From: Weissella sagaensis
GTDB taxonomy: Bacteria > Bacillota > Bacilli > Lactobacillales > Lactobacillaceae
Assembly (NCBI RefSeq): GCF_005405285.1
Contig: NZ_BJDT01000003.1
Span: forward strand, 1-64,000
Direction: 5' to 3'
Length of the DNA stretch: 64,000 nt
Each line of letters starts with the position of its first letter. The stretch's first letter is position 1. The translations under genes were made by a program, and so were the position numbers. The notes beneath the pieces were generated by a model. The model saw only the letters and a program-made list of their open reading frames with translations. It did not search any database and had not been told where the DNA came from. Of the stretch, positions 56,333-63,687 are shown piece after piece.

Positions 56333-57706
56333 TTAAACATCATCACGAACTAACCAAATTGCCAAACCCCCAATAAAGAAGGCAATTGCGGCGATAATAA
56401 ACATCTTAGCCATTGAACCACCAAGTGCTGGCAAAATCAAGAAACTAACTGAAGATGCCACAATTTGAGGAATACAAATAAAGCAGTTAAACAACCCTAG
56501 AACAATACCATCATGTTTACCATCTAATGCATTTGTCAAAATTGTAAATGGAATTGTAATTAAAGCAATCCAAGCAATTCCAAACAATGCGAAGGCAATG
56601 ATAGAAGATAGCTTAGTTGTTCCAAATGCTATCATCAAAAATCCGATACCACCTAAAATCAAACTAACTGTATATGCAGGACGCCGTGTTTTCTTAGTAA
56701 GACGTGCAAAGAATAGACCAACAATAATAGCAACAACTGAATAAACTGCTTGTACAATTCCAAACCAGTTACCAGCTTCTTGGTAACCTGCTGAAGCAGG
56801 ATCAGTTACGTGCCAAATATTTTCAGCTAAAGCACCCGTTGAATATGTCCACATATAAGGAATAGCAAACCAAACAAAGAATTCAACAATACCTAGTAAC
56901 CAAAATACCTTTGGTGCACTACGCAAAACATTCATAATTGATGCTTTTTCATTTTGTTCTTCTTCAGAAATGTTGTGGTACTTAGCCATTTCTTCAGGGG
57001 TGTACTCTTTAACATTCTTAATTGTAAAGATAGCTGATAATGCCAAGATAATTGCTGAAGCATAGAATGAAATTTTAACAGACATTGGTACTTCACCACG
57101 TGGCGCAGTATTAGCAATACCTGAAACAGTTAAGATAAATGGGAATACAAAGGCAACCAAACTACCTAAACTACCCCAAACATTTTGCATCGACCATAAC
57201 GAATTTGATTGCTTCTCATTAGCCATATCAGGAATAATCATCTTAAATGGTTGTTGAGAAACGTTTGATGCCAAATCCATAAACAACACTGTAACAGCAC
57301 CAAACCAAAGTGCTGCAGCTGATCCAAATCCAAATCCAAATGAACCAGCATTAGGCAATAGTAACATCACAATAAATGATACTAATGTACCACCAATTAG
57401 ATAAGGCATACGACGACCAAATTTTGGCAACCAAGTCTTATCAGAAAAGTACCCAACTAACGGTTGCATAATCATTCCTGCCAAAGGTGGTAGGATGAAA
57501 AAGAACCCTAAATTATTTGGATCTGCACCAATTGTTTGAAAAATACGACCCATACTTCCAGTCTGCATTGAAAAGGCAATCTGAGTTCCAAAGTATCCAA
57601 ATGTCATCATAAACATTTGTAATTTTGATAGGTCAGGTAACCGATGTTTAACAGTCTGTGACACAGTGTCTTGTGCCACATTTACATCTTTAGTTTGATT
57701 ATCCAT
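56333..57706 (-). CDS. MFS sugar transporter, SLC45/GPH-like
   Basis: The 457-residue protein has twelve helices with LQMFMMTFGYFGTQIAFSMQ, GFFFILPPLAGMIMQPLVGY, SDKTWLPKFGRRMPYLIGG and, near the end, LTNALDGKHDGIVLGLFNCF. These fit SLC45-like MFS carriers for disaccharides. With the glucosidase it probably takes up isomaltose, maltose or related sugars. It is controlled by a strong promoter with LacI-type operators at 57757-57792. AGGGGAT lies before the ATG. Confidence 0.85.
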   Translation of the reverse strand: MDNQTKDVNVAQDTVSQTVKHRLPDLSKLQMFMMTFGYFGTQIAFSMQTGSMGRIFQTIGADPNNLGFFFILPPLAGMIMQPLVGYFSDKTWLPKFGRRMPYLIGGTLVSFIVMLLLPNAGSFGFGFGSAAALWFGAVTVLFMDLASNVSQQPFKMIIPDMANEKQSNSLWSMQNVWGSLGSLVAFVFPFILTVSGIANTAPRGEVPMSVKISFYASAIILALSAIFTIKNVKEYTPEEMAKYHNISEEEQNEKASIMNVLRSAPKVFWLLGIVEFFVWFAIPYMWTYSTGALAENIWHVTDPASAGYQEAGNWFGIVQAVYSVVAIIVGLFFARLTKKTRRPAYTVSLILGGIGFLMIAFGTTKLSSIIAFALFGIAWIALITIPFTILTNALDGKHDGIVLGLFNCFICIPQIVASSVSFLILPALGGSMAKMFIIAAIAFFIGGLAIWLVRDDV

Positions 57707-57756
57707 TCGAAAATCCCCTCATATTATAAAAATCCATCAAATCTCCAAACGTTTTA

Positions 57757-57792
57757 TGCAAACGTTTACGCAATTTATTGTAAGCGTTTGCA
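57757..57792. promoter_or_regulatory. Two LacI/CcpA-type operators
   Basis: TGTAAGCGTTTGCA (57779-57792) fits the cre/LacI consensus and covers the promoter spacer. TGCAAACGTTTACG (57757-57770) is a second site 22 bases away, about two helix turns on the same face. A partial third (CAAACGTTTTAT) lies at 57746. The divergent LacI protein or CcpA are the likely ligands. Confidence 0.75.
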
Positions 57793-57805
57793 TAAAAAAT
57801 GTCAA
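57777..57805 (-). promoter_or_regulatory. Promoter of the sugar transporter/glucosidase operon
   Basis: On the minus strand TTGACA (57805-57800) and TACAAT (57782-57777) are separated by 17 bases. The operator TGTAAGCGTTTGCA lies between and over them. Confidence 0.8.
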
Positions 57806-57903
57806 CTAGTGATTTAAAATAAAAAATAGCAGCACTTAAACGACTTTTGCTATCAAGTCAGTGTATAATAATACCAATAGCATAGTTAATATAGGAGTTA
57901 TAT

Positions 57904-58905
57904 ATGGTAGTTACATTAAAAGACGTCGCCCAGGCGGCAAATTTATCAGTTGCATCTGTATCAAGAATTCTCACTAATCGTGGGCGTTACAGTGAAACTA
58001 CTGCAAAGCGAGTTCGGGAAATTGCCCGAGAAATGGGATATTTTAAAAATCAAAGTGCAGCTGACTTGGCTAGTAAAAAAAGTCGAGCTGTTGGCGTTGT
58101 TGTACCATTAATTCATACAAATTTCGCAGATGAAATTATTAAAGGATTATATGAAGCAACTGTTGCATCCGGATATGAATTATTAATAACATATCTGGAT
58201 GATAACGAAGCGCATCAAACGCAAGTTTTTAACACATTATTAACTCGGCAAGTGGGGGCTGTATTCTTATTATCACTAGATATTCCGGCATGGATGATGG
58301 CGCAATTAACGACACAAAGTATTCCAATCATTTCATTGACCACAATATTAAATGAACATATTTCTGCAGTTACTTCAAATGAATTTATTGTGATGGATAC
58401 ACTAGTAGATCATTTAGTTTCAAAGGGGCACACTAATATTGCACTAATTGGGGATACAAAATTAACAACAAATATTTCAAGTGTTCGTCGACGCAATTTT
58501 ATTGAATCTATGAAACAACACCAATTAACAACTGAAAATGCTTTTTTCTATGGTAATGACCACAGTTATGAAACGGGGTATCAAAGTGTGACAGAGGGGT
58601 ATGATATTAATGCATTACCATTTACTGCAGCAATAGCAACGGCCGATCTTGTTGGTGTCGGCATTGTAAATGCAATGAATGATGCAAATAAAAGTATTCC
58701 AAATAGTTTATCAGTTGTGACAATTGATGGTCTCCAACTAACTGAAATGAGTCGACCACAACTAACGACCATTCAACAAAATTTTGCGGAAATTGGTCGC
58801 ATTGCTATGAATCTTTTTATTGAAAATAGTATCGACCAGCAGCAACAAATTATTTATGTTCCTACTAAATTAATTGAACGTGATAGTGTCTTAGACATTA
58901 AGTAA
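57904..58905 (+). CDS. LacI family transcriptional regulator
   Basis: The 333-residue repressor has a LacI helix-turn-helix (TLKDVAQAANLSVASVSRIL), hinge-type helix NQSAADLASKKSRAVGVVVP, and a periplasmic-binding-like effector domain ending in LTTIQQNFAEIGRIAMNLFI. It is divergent from the transporter/glucosidase operon and most likely represses it through the operators between them. TATAGGAG precedes the ATG; TATAAT at 57864-57869 is its likely -10. Confidence 0.9.
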   Translation: MVVTLKDVAQAANLSVASVSRILTNRGRYSETTAKRVREIAREMGYFKNQSAADLASKKSRAVGVVVPLIHTNFADEIIKGLYEATVASGYELLITYLDDNEAHQTQVFNTLLTRQVGAVFLLSLDIPAWMMAQLTTQSIPIISLTTILNEHISAVTSNEFIVMDTLVDHLVSKGHTNIALIGDTKLTTNISSVRRRNFIESMKQHQLTTENAFFYGNDHSYETGYQSVTEGYDINALPFTAAIATADLVGVGIVNAMNDANKSIPNSLSVVTIDGLQLTEMSRPQLTTIQQNFAEIGRIAMNLFIENSIDQQQQIIYVPTKLIERDSVLDIK

Positions 58906-58924
58906 TAAACAAAAGGGGGCGTTA

Positions 58925-60106
58925 ATGTTTTCAATACTACTACCAATTATCTATATCGCCTTTATCAGTCTTGGATTACCTGATTCACTGATTGGATCAG
59001 CTTGGCCAGCGATGCATGAAACTTTAAATGTGCCAGTTTCATACGCCGGTATTATTACAATGACAATTTCAGTGGGGACTGTCATATCTAGTTTGGCTGC
59101 TGGTTTTTTAAGTAAAAAGTTTCGTGCGAGTACCATTACAGCTGCCAGCATTCTTTTAACAGCCATTGCATTACTGGGGTTCTCTATATTTAATTCATTT
59201 ACAATCATCTGGTTATTAGCATTACCTTATGGTTTAGGTGCTGGTGCAATTGATGCAACTTTGAATAATTATGTTGCCATCCATTATGCATCTAAGCATA
59301 TGAGTTGGTTGCACGCTTTTTGGGGAATCGGAGCTTCATTAAGTCCATACATCATGGGATTTGCACTTACTAATCAACATAATTGGCAACTGGGATACAA
59401 AATAATTGGCATTATTCAACTTATCATTACACTTATTATTGTGATTAGTTTTCCGCAATGGCGTAAAGTAGAACATACGCAATCAGAAACCACCTTAACG
59501 GACAATTTAAAAGAGCCCATGACAATCACAACAAAAAAACCTATTCGTACAATTAAAGGTATCATACCAGCATTATTAACATTTATTGCATATGCTGCAG
59601 TCGAACAAACTAGTGGACTATGGGCTAGTACCTTTTTTGTATCATCACGACATATTAGCATCGATATCGCAGCAATGTTTGCATCTTTATTTTATATAGG
59701 TATTACCGTCGGTCGTTTAATATCAGGCTTTGTTGCCGATTATTTTACGGATAGACAACTTATTCATATTGGTATGTTTAGTGCTTTACTGGGTACAATA
59801 TTATTGTTTATACCTTATCAGATTACAGCATTATTTGGATTATTGGTAATCGGCCTAGGCTGTGCACCAGTTTTCCCATCGTTAATCCATGCGACACCAA
59901 CAACATTTGGTAAGAAAAACTCCCAATCGATTATGGGATTCCAAATGGCTAGTAGCTACTTAGGTACAACGTTTTTGCCACCATTATTTGGCATTATCAG
60001 TAGTCAGTTATCTACGAGTTATTTTCCGTTATATATTTTCATATTTGTGATCATTATGATTATTACCAGCTATAAAATTCCATTTAGTCAATTTTCAAAT
60101 AAATAG
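58925..60106 (+). CDS. MFS transporter, FucP/sugar-like
   Basis: The 393-residue protein has twelve helices with LGLPDSLIGSAWPAMHETLN, GAGAIDATLNNYVAIHYASK, MSWLHAFWGIGASLSPYIMG and LVIGLGCAPVFPSLIHATP. The pattern is typical of MFS proteins related to sugar carriers (FucP/YfkF type), with substrate unknown. It follows the lacI gene by 19 bases with GGGGGC upstream and probably shares its transcript. Confidence 0.85.
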   Translation: MFSILLPIIYIAFISLGLPDSLIGSAWPAMHETLNVPVSYAGIITMTISVGTVISSLAAGFLSKKFRASTITAASILLTAIALLGFSIFNSFTIIWLLALPYGLGAGAIDATLNNYVAIHYASKHMSWLHAFWGIGASLSPYIMGFALTNQHNWQLGYKIIGIIQLIITLIIVISFPQWRKVEHTQSETTLTDNLKEPMTITTKKPIRTIKGIIPALLTFIAYAAVEQTSGLWASTFFVSSRHISIDIAAMFASLFYIGITVGRLISGFVADYFTDRQLIHIGMFSALLGTILLFIPYQITALFGLLVIGLGCAPVFPSLIHATPTTFGKKNSQSIMGFQMASSYLGTTFLPPLFGIISSQLSTSYFPLYIFIFVIIMIITSYKIPFSQFSNK

Positions 60107-60117
60107 GATATAAAAGT

Positions 60118-60157
60118 AAAAAATGATTATACTAGACTACGTATAATCATTTTTTAT
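60118..60157 (+). terminator. Terminator of lacI-MFS unit
   Basis: AAAAATGATTATAC pairs with GTATAATCATTTTT around an eight-base loop, followed by TATT. Confidence 0.85.
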
Positions 60158-60613
60158 TGATAATTAATAATAAAAGAAAAGTTTTTTATTAAAAATATAC
60201 TAGTTTTTAAATTGCTATAAACCGCAATAAATCGGGATACATAAAAGGGGTTATTGGTTAAAATCAATAACAAAATATTCGTCTATAAAAACACGTTTAT
60301 TCTAGTTTACATAATATATATTATCAAAAGTTAATACCTCATAGTTTTGACGTTTTTTTGTCACTTACAAAGTGTGTTTTGTCAGTATTTAGCCATTTTT
60401 TTAACAATTTAATGACATTTTACACTTCATTAGACTGAATTTATACTTTTTACGATAATTTTGTAACTATTTTAGTTCTAATGTAATTAAACTCGTAAAA
60501 ATCAAACTTTTATTTTAAGCACACAAAAATCAACCTCATCATGCTATTTTTTACACATAGCTATCAGGCCGCTTATAAACAATATTTTTTAATAATTCTA
60601 TGATACTGATACT
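60158..60613. other. AT-rich stretch with no gene
   Basis: About 455 bases of low-complexity AT-rich DNA without a frame of length, RNA hallmark or clear repeat. It borders the IS30 fragment and may include old insertion debris. Confidence 0.4.
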
Positions 60614-61249
60614 TTATACCGTCGTTGTTCTAATTCTTAAACGTCTTGTGGCACGTTTAAATAGATAATTTGGTGACCGTTGACTTTTAACGGCATGTGT
60701 CAATGGTTTACTGTTAATCTCATCGATCACTTGATTAACTTGTTGTTGTGTGATCTTACTAAACACTGTCTCCTTAGGAAAATACCACCTGGCGCGTAAG
60801 TTACGATTAGTGCGTTCATTGGTAGCACGTTCATAGGGTGCATAAGTATTGGCAACATATAAATCACCTAAGTAACACAAAATAAACTTCACCACACGAC
60901 TATTCACAAATTCATGACCATTATCACATGTGATTGATTTCACATGCCGCCCATACTGCCGTTCAAATTGACTAAGCACTCTAACGATTTCCAAAGCGCT
61001 TTTGGATTTCGCTTTAATGGCCACTTGATAACGTGCTTTACGTTCAACAAAAGTAATTAATAAGGATCCCTGATGATTTTTACTCTCAACACCATCCATT
61101 TCCCAATGCCCAAAAGCGCGACGTTTATTAATTGACGTTGGTCGTTCATTGATACTTCGTCGTTGTCCAATATAATGACTTGTTTCTTCTGGTGTTACAA
61201 GCGGTCGAAAAGAACGATACTGCCGATGATATTGTTTTGCTATTACATG
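60614..61249 (-). pseudogene. IS30-family transposase, C-terminal fragment
   Basis: From 61249 down, the frame reads VIAKQYHRQYRSFRPLVTPE, then RAFGHWEMDGVES, ITCDNGHEFVN, YAPYERATNERTNRNLRARW and PLTHAVKSQRSPNYLFKR: the DDE domain of IS30 transposases (E-M-D, D-N-G-H-E-F, the E-R-x-x-N-E-R-x-N-R motif with catalytic Glu). A TAA stands directly upstream, and the N-terminal helix-turn-helix half is missing. No terminal inverted repeat pair was found. Non-functional by itself. Confidence 0.8.
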
Positions 61250-61300
61250 TTATATAGTTGTCCGATAGATATAGACTTAACTGAACTTTCTCATTACCCT

Positions 61301-61340
61301 TCTATTGAAATTAAGCCAGCTCTATTGAAATTAAGCCAGC
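61301..61340. repeat. Perfect 20-base tandem duplication
   Basis: TCTATTGAAATTAAGCCAGC occurs twice without spacer, at 61301-61320 and 61321-61340. It lies between the IS30 fragment and the toxin-antitoxin locus. Confidence 0.95.
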
Positions 61341-61371
61341 GGATTTTATGTAGTAATATACTGCTAAGTAT

Positions 61372-61400
61372 TTGGGGATTTTCCACAGCTATGCTATAAT
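61372..61400 (+). promoter_or_regulatory. Promoter of the antitoxin RNA
   Basis: TTGGGG (61372-61377), 17 bases, and TATAAT (61395-61400) preceded by TGC, an extended -10. No coding frame follows, so it should drive an RNA. Confidence 0.65.
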
Positions 61401-61406
61401 TTAGTC

Positions 61407-61518
61407 GTAAACAAAAAGCCCCGTGCTACCAACACGAGGCCCAGGTTGTCTTGACGATGGCTTGAATTTAAATAGTTAAAAACCGCCTTGCTCGTCAAAG
61501 TTTTAGCGGTTTTTTGTT
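61407..61518 (+). ncRNA. Putative antisense RNA of a type I toxin-antitoxin locus
   Basis: From the promoter, a transcript of about 110 bases would have a 5' hairpin (GCCCCGTG / CACGAGGC) and end at a hairpin AAAACCGC / GCGGTTTT followed by TTTTTT. The end hairpin is shared with the terminator of the convergent toxin mRNA, so the two RNAs overlap at their 3' ends, as in par/Fst-type loci. The stretch ACCGCCTT (61482-61489) is repeated at 61700-61707, complementary to the toxin 5' leader. No size or start has been measured. Confidence 0.55.
61478..61516. terminator. Shared bidirectional terminator of the toxin and RNA
   Basis: AAAAACCGC pairs with GCGGTTTTT. A/T runs lie on both sides, so it can stop transcription from either direction. 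Confidence 0.75.
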
Positions 61519-61522
61519 TGCC

Positions 61523-61615
61523 CTACTTCTTGTGATGATTGTCGATATACGTCAACAACATCAACAAGAAGTTTCCAAATAGTATCATCAATGATACTGC
61601 TTGGAAAACAGACAT
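61523..61615 (-). CDS. Holin-like type I toxin peptide
   Basis: The 30-residue peptide begins MSVFQAVSLMILFGNF and continues with a hydrophobic helix, LLTYID, and a basic HHKK end. The pattern MSV-x-x-A-x-S-L-M and a single membrane helix with L-T-Y-I/L-D is that of the 'putative holin-like toxin' family in Firmicutes. A site AAAGGCGGG lies upstream. An extended -10 (TGTTATAAT) at about 61731-61723 could drive it. Its likely action is membrane damage unless checked by the antisense RNA. It is too short for usual gene callers. Confidence 0.75.
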   Translation of the reverse strand: MSVFQAVSLMILFGNFLLMLLTYIDNHHKK

Positions 61616-61650
61616 GTTTAGCTAACCCGCCTTTCTTTAGATTTTGAAGT

Positions 61651-61668
61651 CTACGAACATTCGTTCAT
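61651..61668 (-). CDS. Five-codon leader ORF upstream of the toxin
   Basis: ATG AAC GAA TGT TCG TAG is preceded by GAAAGGAG, a better ribosome site than that of the toxin. It may influence toxin translation or ribosome loading in the leader. It could also be a by-product of conserved leader structure. Confidence 0.35.
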   Translation of the reverse strand: MNECS

Positions 61669-61722
61669 AGGCACCAACTCCTTTCGAATAGGATTAGCCA
61701 CCGCCTTTAAACCTGTACAGTT

Positions 61723-61731
61723 ATTATAACA
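61723..61731 (-). promoter_or_regulatory. Toxin promoter, extended -10
   Basis: On the minus strand TGTTATAAT, an extended -10; no -35 at the usual distance. A transcript would have a leader of about 100 bases before the toxin ATG. Confidence 0.5.
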
Positions 61732-61782
61732 TAAAAAAATGCCACAAGTGCTGTCATAATAGCATTTGTGGCATTTTTTGTA
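61732..61782. terminator. Symmetric hairpin upstream of the toxin locus
   Basis: AAAAAATGCCACAA pairs with TTGTGGCATTTTTT. It closes the toxin locus and may insulate it from leftward transcription. Confidence 0.75.
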
Positions 61783-61839
61783 TTGAGTAATTTATGCTTA
61801 CCATTAACCATTTTTAATCATTTCAGCATCGGTTACTTT

Positions 61840-61995
61840 TTATCTGGGTAACGCTCTAGTTGCACTTTCTAATGCCTCATCTATTTCATCACGTTGTTTC
61901 TCCGTAATGTCTCCTTTTGGATTATTTATTATTTTATGGTATGACAGACTTAGAAAGTACCGAATGAAAATAAAAATAGGCCAGCAAAATCGCTA
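61840..61995 (-). pseudogene. Short unassigned frame, possible gene remnant
   Basis: A frame without ATG reads FIRYFLSLSYHKIINNPKGD, then ITEKQRDEIDEALESATRAL and stops. The helix plus acidic tail looks protein-like, but the start is cut by a TAG and no ribosome site is visible. The stretch between the toxin locus and fusB otherwise holds nothing I can name. Confidence 0.2.
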
Positions 61996-62026
61996 GCCGT
62001 GGTTGAATTATAAATTAATTATTACA

Positions 62027-62671
62027 CTATTGTTTTTTAATTGTTGTCACAAATTTATCAAAAAGAGCACGTTCATGTAGATTACGATTATATTGTAAAC
62101 TATCAACACAAATATAGTTACCTTTTTTTGTATATCTACCATCCCCATGGCGTTTATTTAATGCTAAAAACATTGTTACGTTTTCTTCATGCTGACAAAT
62201 TGAACAATATCCCCGTATAACTGGACTTGAAACATCACCAACTAACCCTAAAAGCTGGTCTTGTTCATAATACAATATATATTTACGTCGTGTCGCAATA
62301 TCATTCCAAGCAAAAAAAGTATAATCACGCCAATCCACTACCGTTAAATCAGGTAGCGTCAATTTCTTAGTCTTGCGGAATGTTTGTTGTATTTGTTTTT
62401 TGTCTGGTGCTACAAAAGGCACGACAAACTCTTGTAATGTTTTGACCATTGTTTCAGTCGCACGGTGTCGCAATCGTCGATCCATGATATTAGAAATTAA
62501 CTGCGTAATGGCAGGGTCATTACCAGGAACTGTATCGTGGATTTCCTCGGCAGCTAAATCTTGAAGGACACCAATTGTCCGTAAGTCATTGACTGATTGG
62601 TATTGATGTACCAAGTTATAGACAATGTCATTAATCTTCATATACTGATAGGGTTGTATTGTTAGTGTCAT
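62027..62671 (-). CDS. FusB/FusC-family EF-G-binding protein
   Basis: Members bind EF-G and free it from the ribosome, which rescues translation from fusidic acid. The 214-residue protein has an N-terminal helical bundle with YQSVNDLRTIGVLQDLAAEE and a C-terminal treble-clef region (GYCSICQHEENVTMF, RHGDGRYTKKGNYICVDSLQ). The zinc finger in the family has four Cys; here the last (in D-S-x-x-C-N) is Tyr, leaving three. Translation is likely controlled by a leader peptide and attenuator upstream. AAAGGA at 62679-62685 is its ribosome site. Confidence 0.85.
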   Translation of the reverse strand: MTLTIQPYQYMKINDIVYNLVHQYQSVNDLRTIGVLQDLAAEEIHDTVPGNDPAITQLISNIMDRRLRHRATETMVKTLQEFVVPFVAPDKKQIQQTFRKTKKLTLPDLTVVDWRDYTFFAWNDIATRRKYILYYEQDQLLGLVGDVSSPVIRGYCSICQHEENVTMFLALNKRHGDGRYTKKGNYICVDSLQYNRNLHERALFDKFVTTIKKQ

Positions 62672-62678
62672 AAATTTT

Positions 62679-62762
62679 TCCTTTCATTTCTCATAATTAG
62701 AATCATTAGAAAGAAAGTTTTTTTCTAGTGATTCGATTAATAGTTATTAACCTTGTCACTAG
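62679..62762 (-). promoter_or_regulatory. Four-segment translational attenuator of the FusB-like gene
   Basis: On the minus-strand RNA: segment 1 CTAGTGA (62762-62756, inside the leader peptide) pairs with segment 2 TCACTAG (62731-62725). Segment 3 TTTCTAATGATTC (62712-62700) can pair with segment 2 as GAATCACTAGAAA (12 of 13). CTTTC-TTTCT (62717-62708) can instead pair with segment 4 AGAAATGAAAGG (62691-62680), which hides the ribosome site. This is the erm-type switch: 1:2 plus 3:4 is off, 2:3 is on. Confidence 0.75.
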
Positions 62763-62781
62763 CAGATACTATACGTACCAT
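62737..62781 (-). CDS. Leader peptide of the FusB-like gene
   Basis: A 14-codon frame MVRIVSASDKVNNY with TAGGAGG eight bases before its ATG, one of the best ribosome sites in the window. It ends 65 bases before the FusB-like ATG. Segment 1 of the attenuator lies in codons 7-9. Stalling of a ribosome here would free segment 2. The peptide itself may have no other role. Confidence 0.75.
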   Translation of the reverse strand: MVRIVSASDKVNNY

Positions 62782-62914
62782 CTGACCACCTCCTAGAGCT
62801 ACCCTAGTTTATCAAACCTTTTAAAAAAAACAAATAAGCCTTATATTGCTTACTGATACCCTAGAAAACAGGATAGCACGGTAACTAGCTACCACTAATC
62901 ATAACCTTTATATG

Positions 62915-63469
62915 CTATAAGTTAGTATTGTTTAAATTATAGAAATAAACTTTTTTATCTGCCCATTCACCAAATTCAAACATAAATTTTTCACGAGTTG
63001 TTTCAAATGAAAAGCCTAATTTTTTTAGTAATTCCTGAGATGGTGTATTTGGGATACTAACATGTGCTTCAATTCTATGAAATCCTAATTGATTAGATGC
63101 TAACTTCAAAATAGCTGTTAATGCTTCAAAAGCATACCCTTTTCGCCATAATTGATTATGAATAAAATAACCAATTTCACCCCAATTCATATTCGCTCTG
63201 GCAAGTGTTGCAATATCAATCATACCAATATGATGTTGCGTTTTTTTATCAAAAATAGCAAAAATATAAGTGTCGTCTGCCTGCCTTAATGTATCATGCT
63301 TTTGAACCAGCTCATTAAACCATTCTTGCGTACAAATACTCATATCTAATAAACCTTCATCAAAGGGATTTTGTGACGGTTGCCGTTGCGAAAACCCCTT
63401 GAACCAACTCTCATAGTCGGTTGTTCTTAATGGCCTAATAATCAATCTATCTGTAGAAATTTCTATCAT
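62915..63469 (-). CDS. GNAT acetyltransferase, RimJ/RimL-like
   Basis: The 184-residue protein has TDRLIIRPLRTTDYESWF, HHIGMIDIATLARANMNWGE, IGYFIHNQLWRKGYAFEALT (acetyl-CoA loop) and HRIEAHVSIPNTPSQELLKK. It is of the RimJ/RimL type that acetylates N-terminal amines of proteins; some members act on small molecules. No clear ribosome site precedes the first ATG. No obvious link to neighbours. Confidence 0.85.
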   Translation of the reverse strand: MIEISTDRLIIRPLRTTDYESWFKGFSQRQPSQNPFDEGLLDMSICTQEWFNELVQKHDTLRQADDTYIFAIFDKKTQHHIGMIDIATLARANMNWGEIGYFIHNQLWRKGYAFEALTAILKLASNQLGFHRIEAHVSIPNTPSQELLKKLGFSFETTREKFMFEFGEWADKKVYFYNLNNTNL

Positions 63470-63610
63470 TATTTATAATATTCTCTTTTCTTTCAAGTAA
63501 TTAAGTTCATTATAATTAATGCAATATTAAATGTGTATATTCTTTATGATATCTTAGAAAAGACTGTTTTTGGAAAGCTTCATATGCTATACGTCTTTCT
63601 ATTAAATCAC

Positions 63611-63651
63611 ATAAAAGCAGCCAAATTTTTATGAATTTGGCTGCTTATTTA
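63611..63651. terminator. Terminator after purD
   Basis: AAGCAGCCAAATT pairs with AATTTGGCTGCTT around a five-base loop; it lies at the 3' end of the minus-strand purD. Confidence 0.8.
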
Positions 63652-63687
63652 TTTCATTCCTTCTCTTAAATAATATAGGATTACTTT

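Noticed and set aside
61301-61340. Possible CRISPR or phage repeat array
   Set aside because: Only two copies and no spacer; no cas genes nearby.
60158-61400. Complete IS30 element
   Set aside because: The N-terminal half of the transposase is missing and I could not pair terminal inverted repeats.
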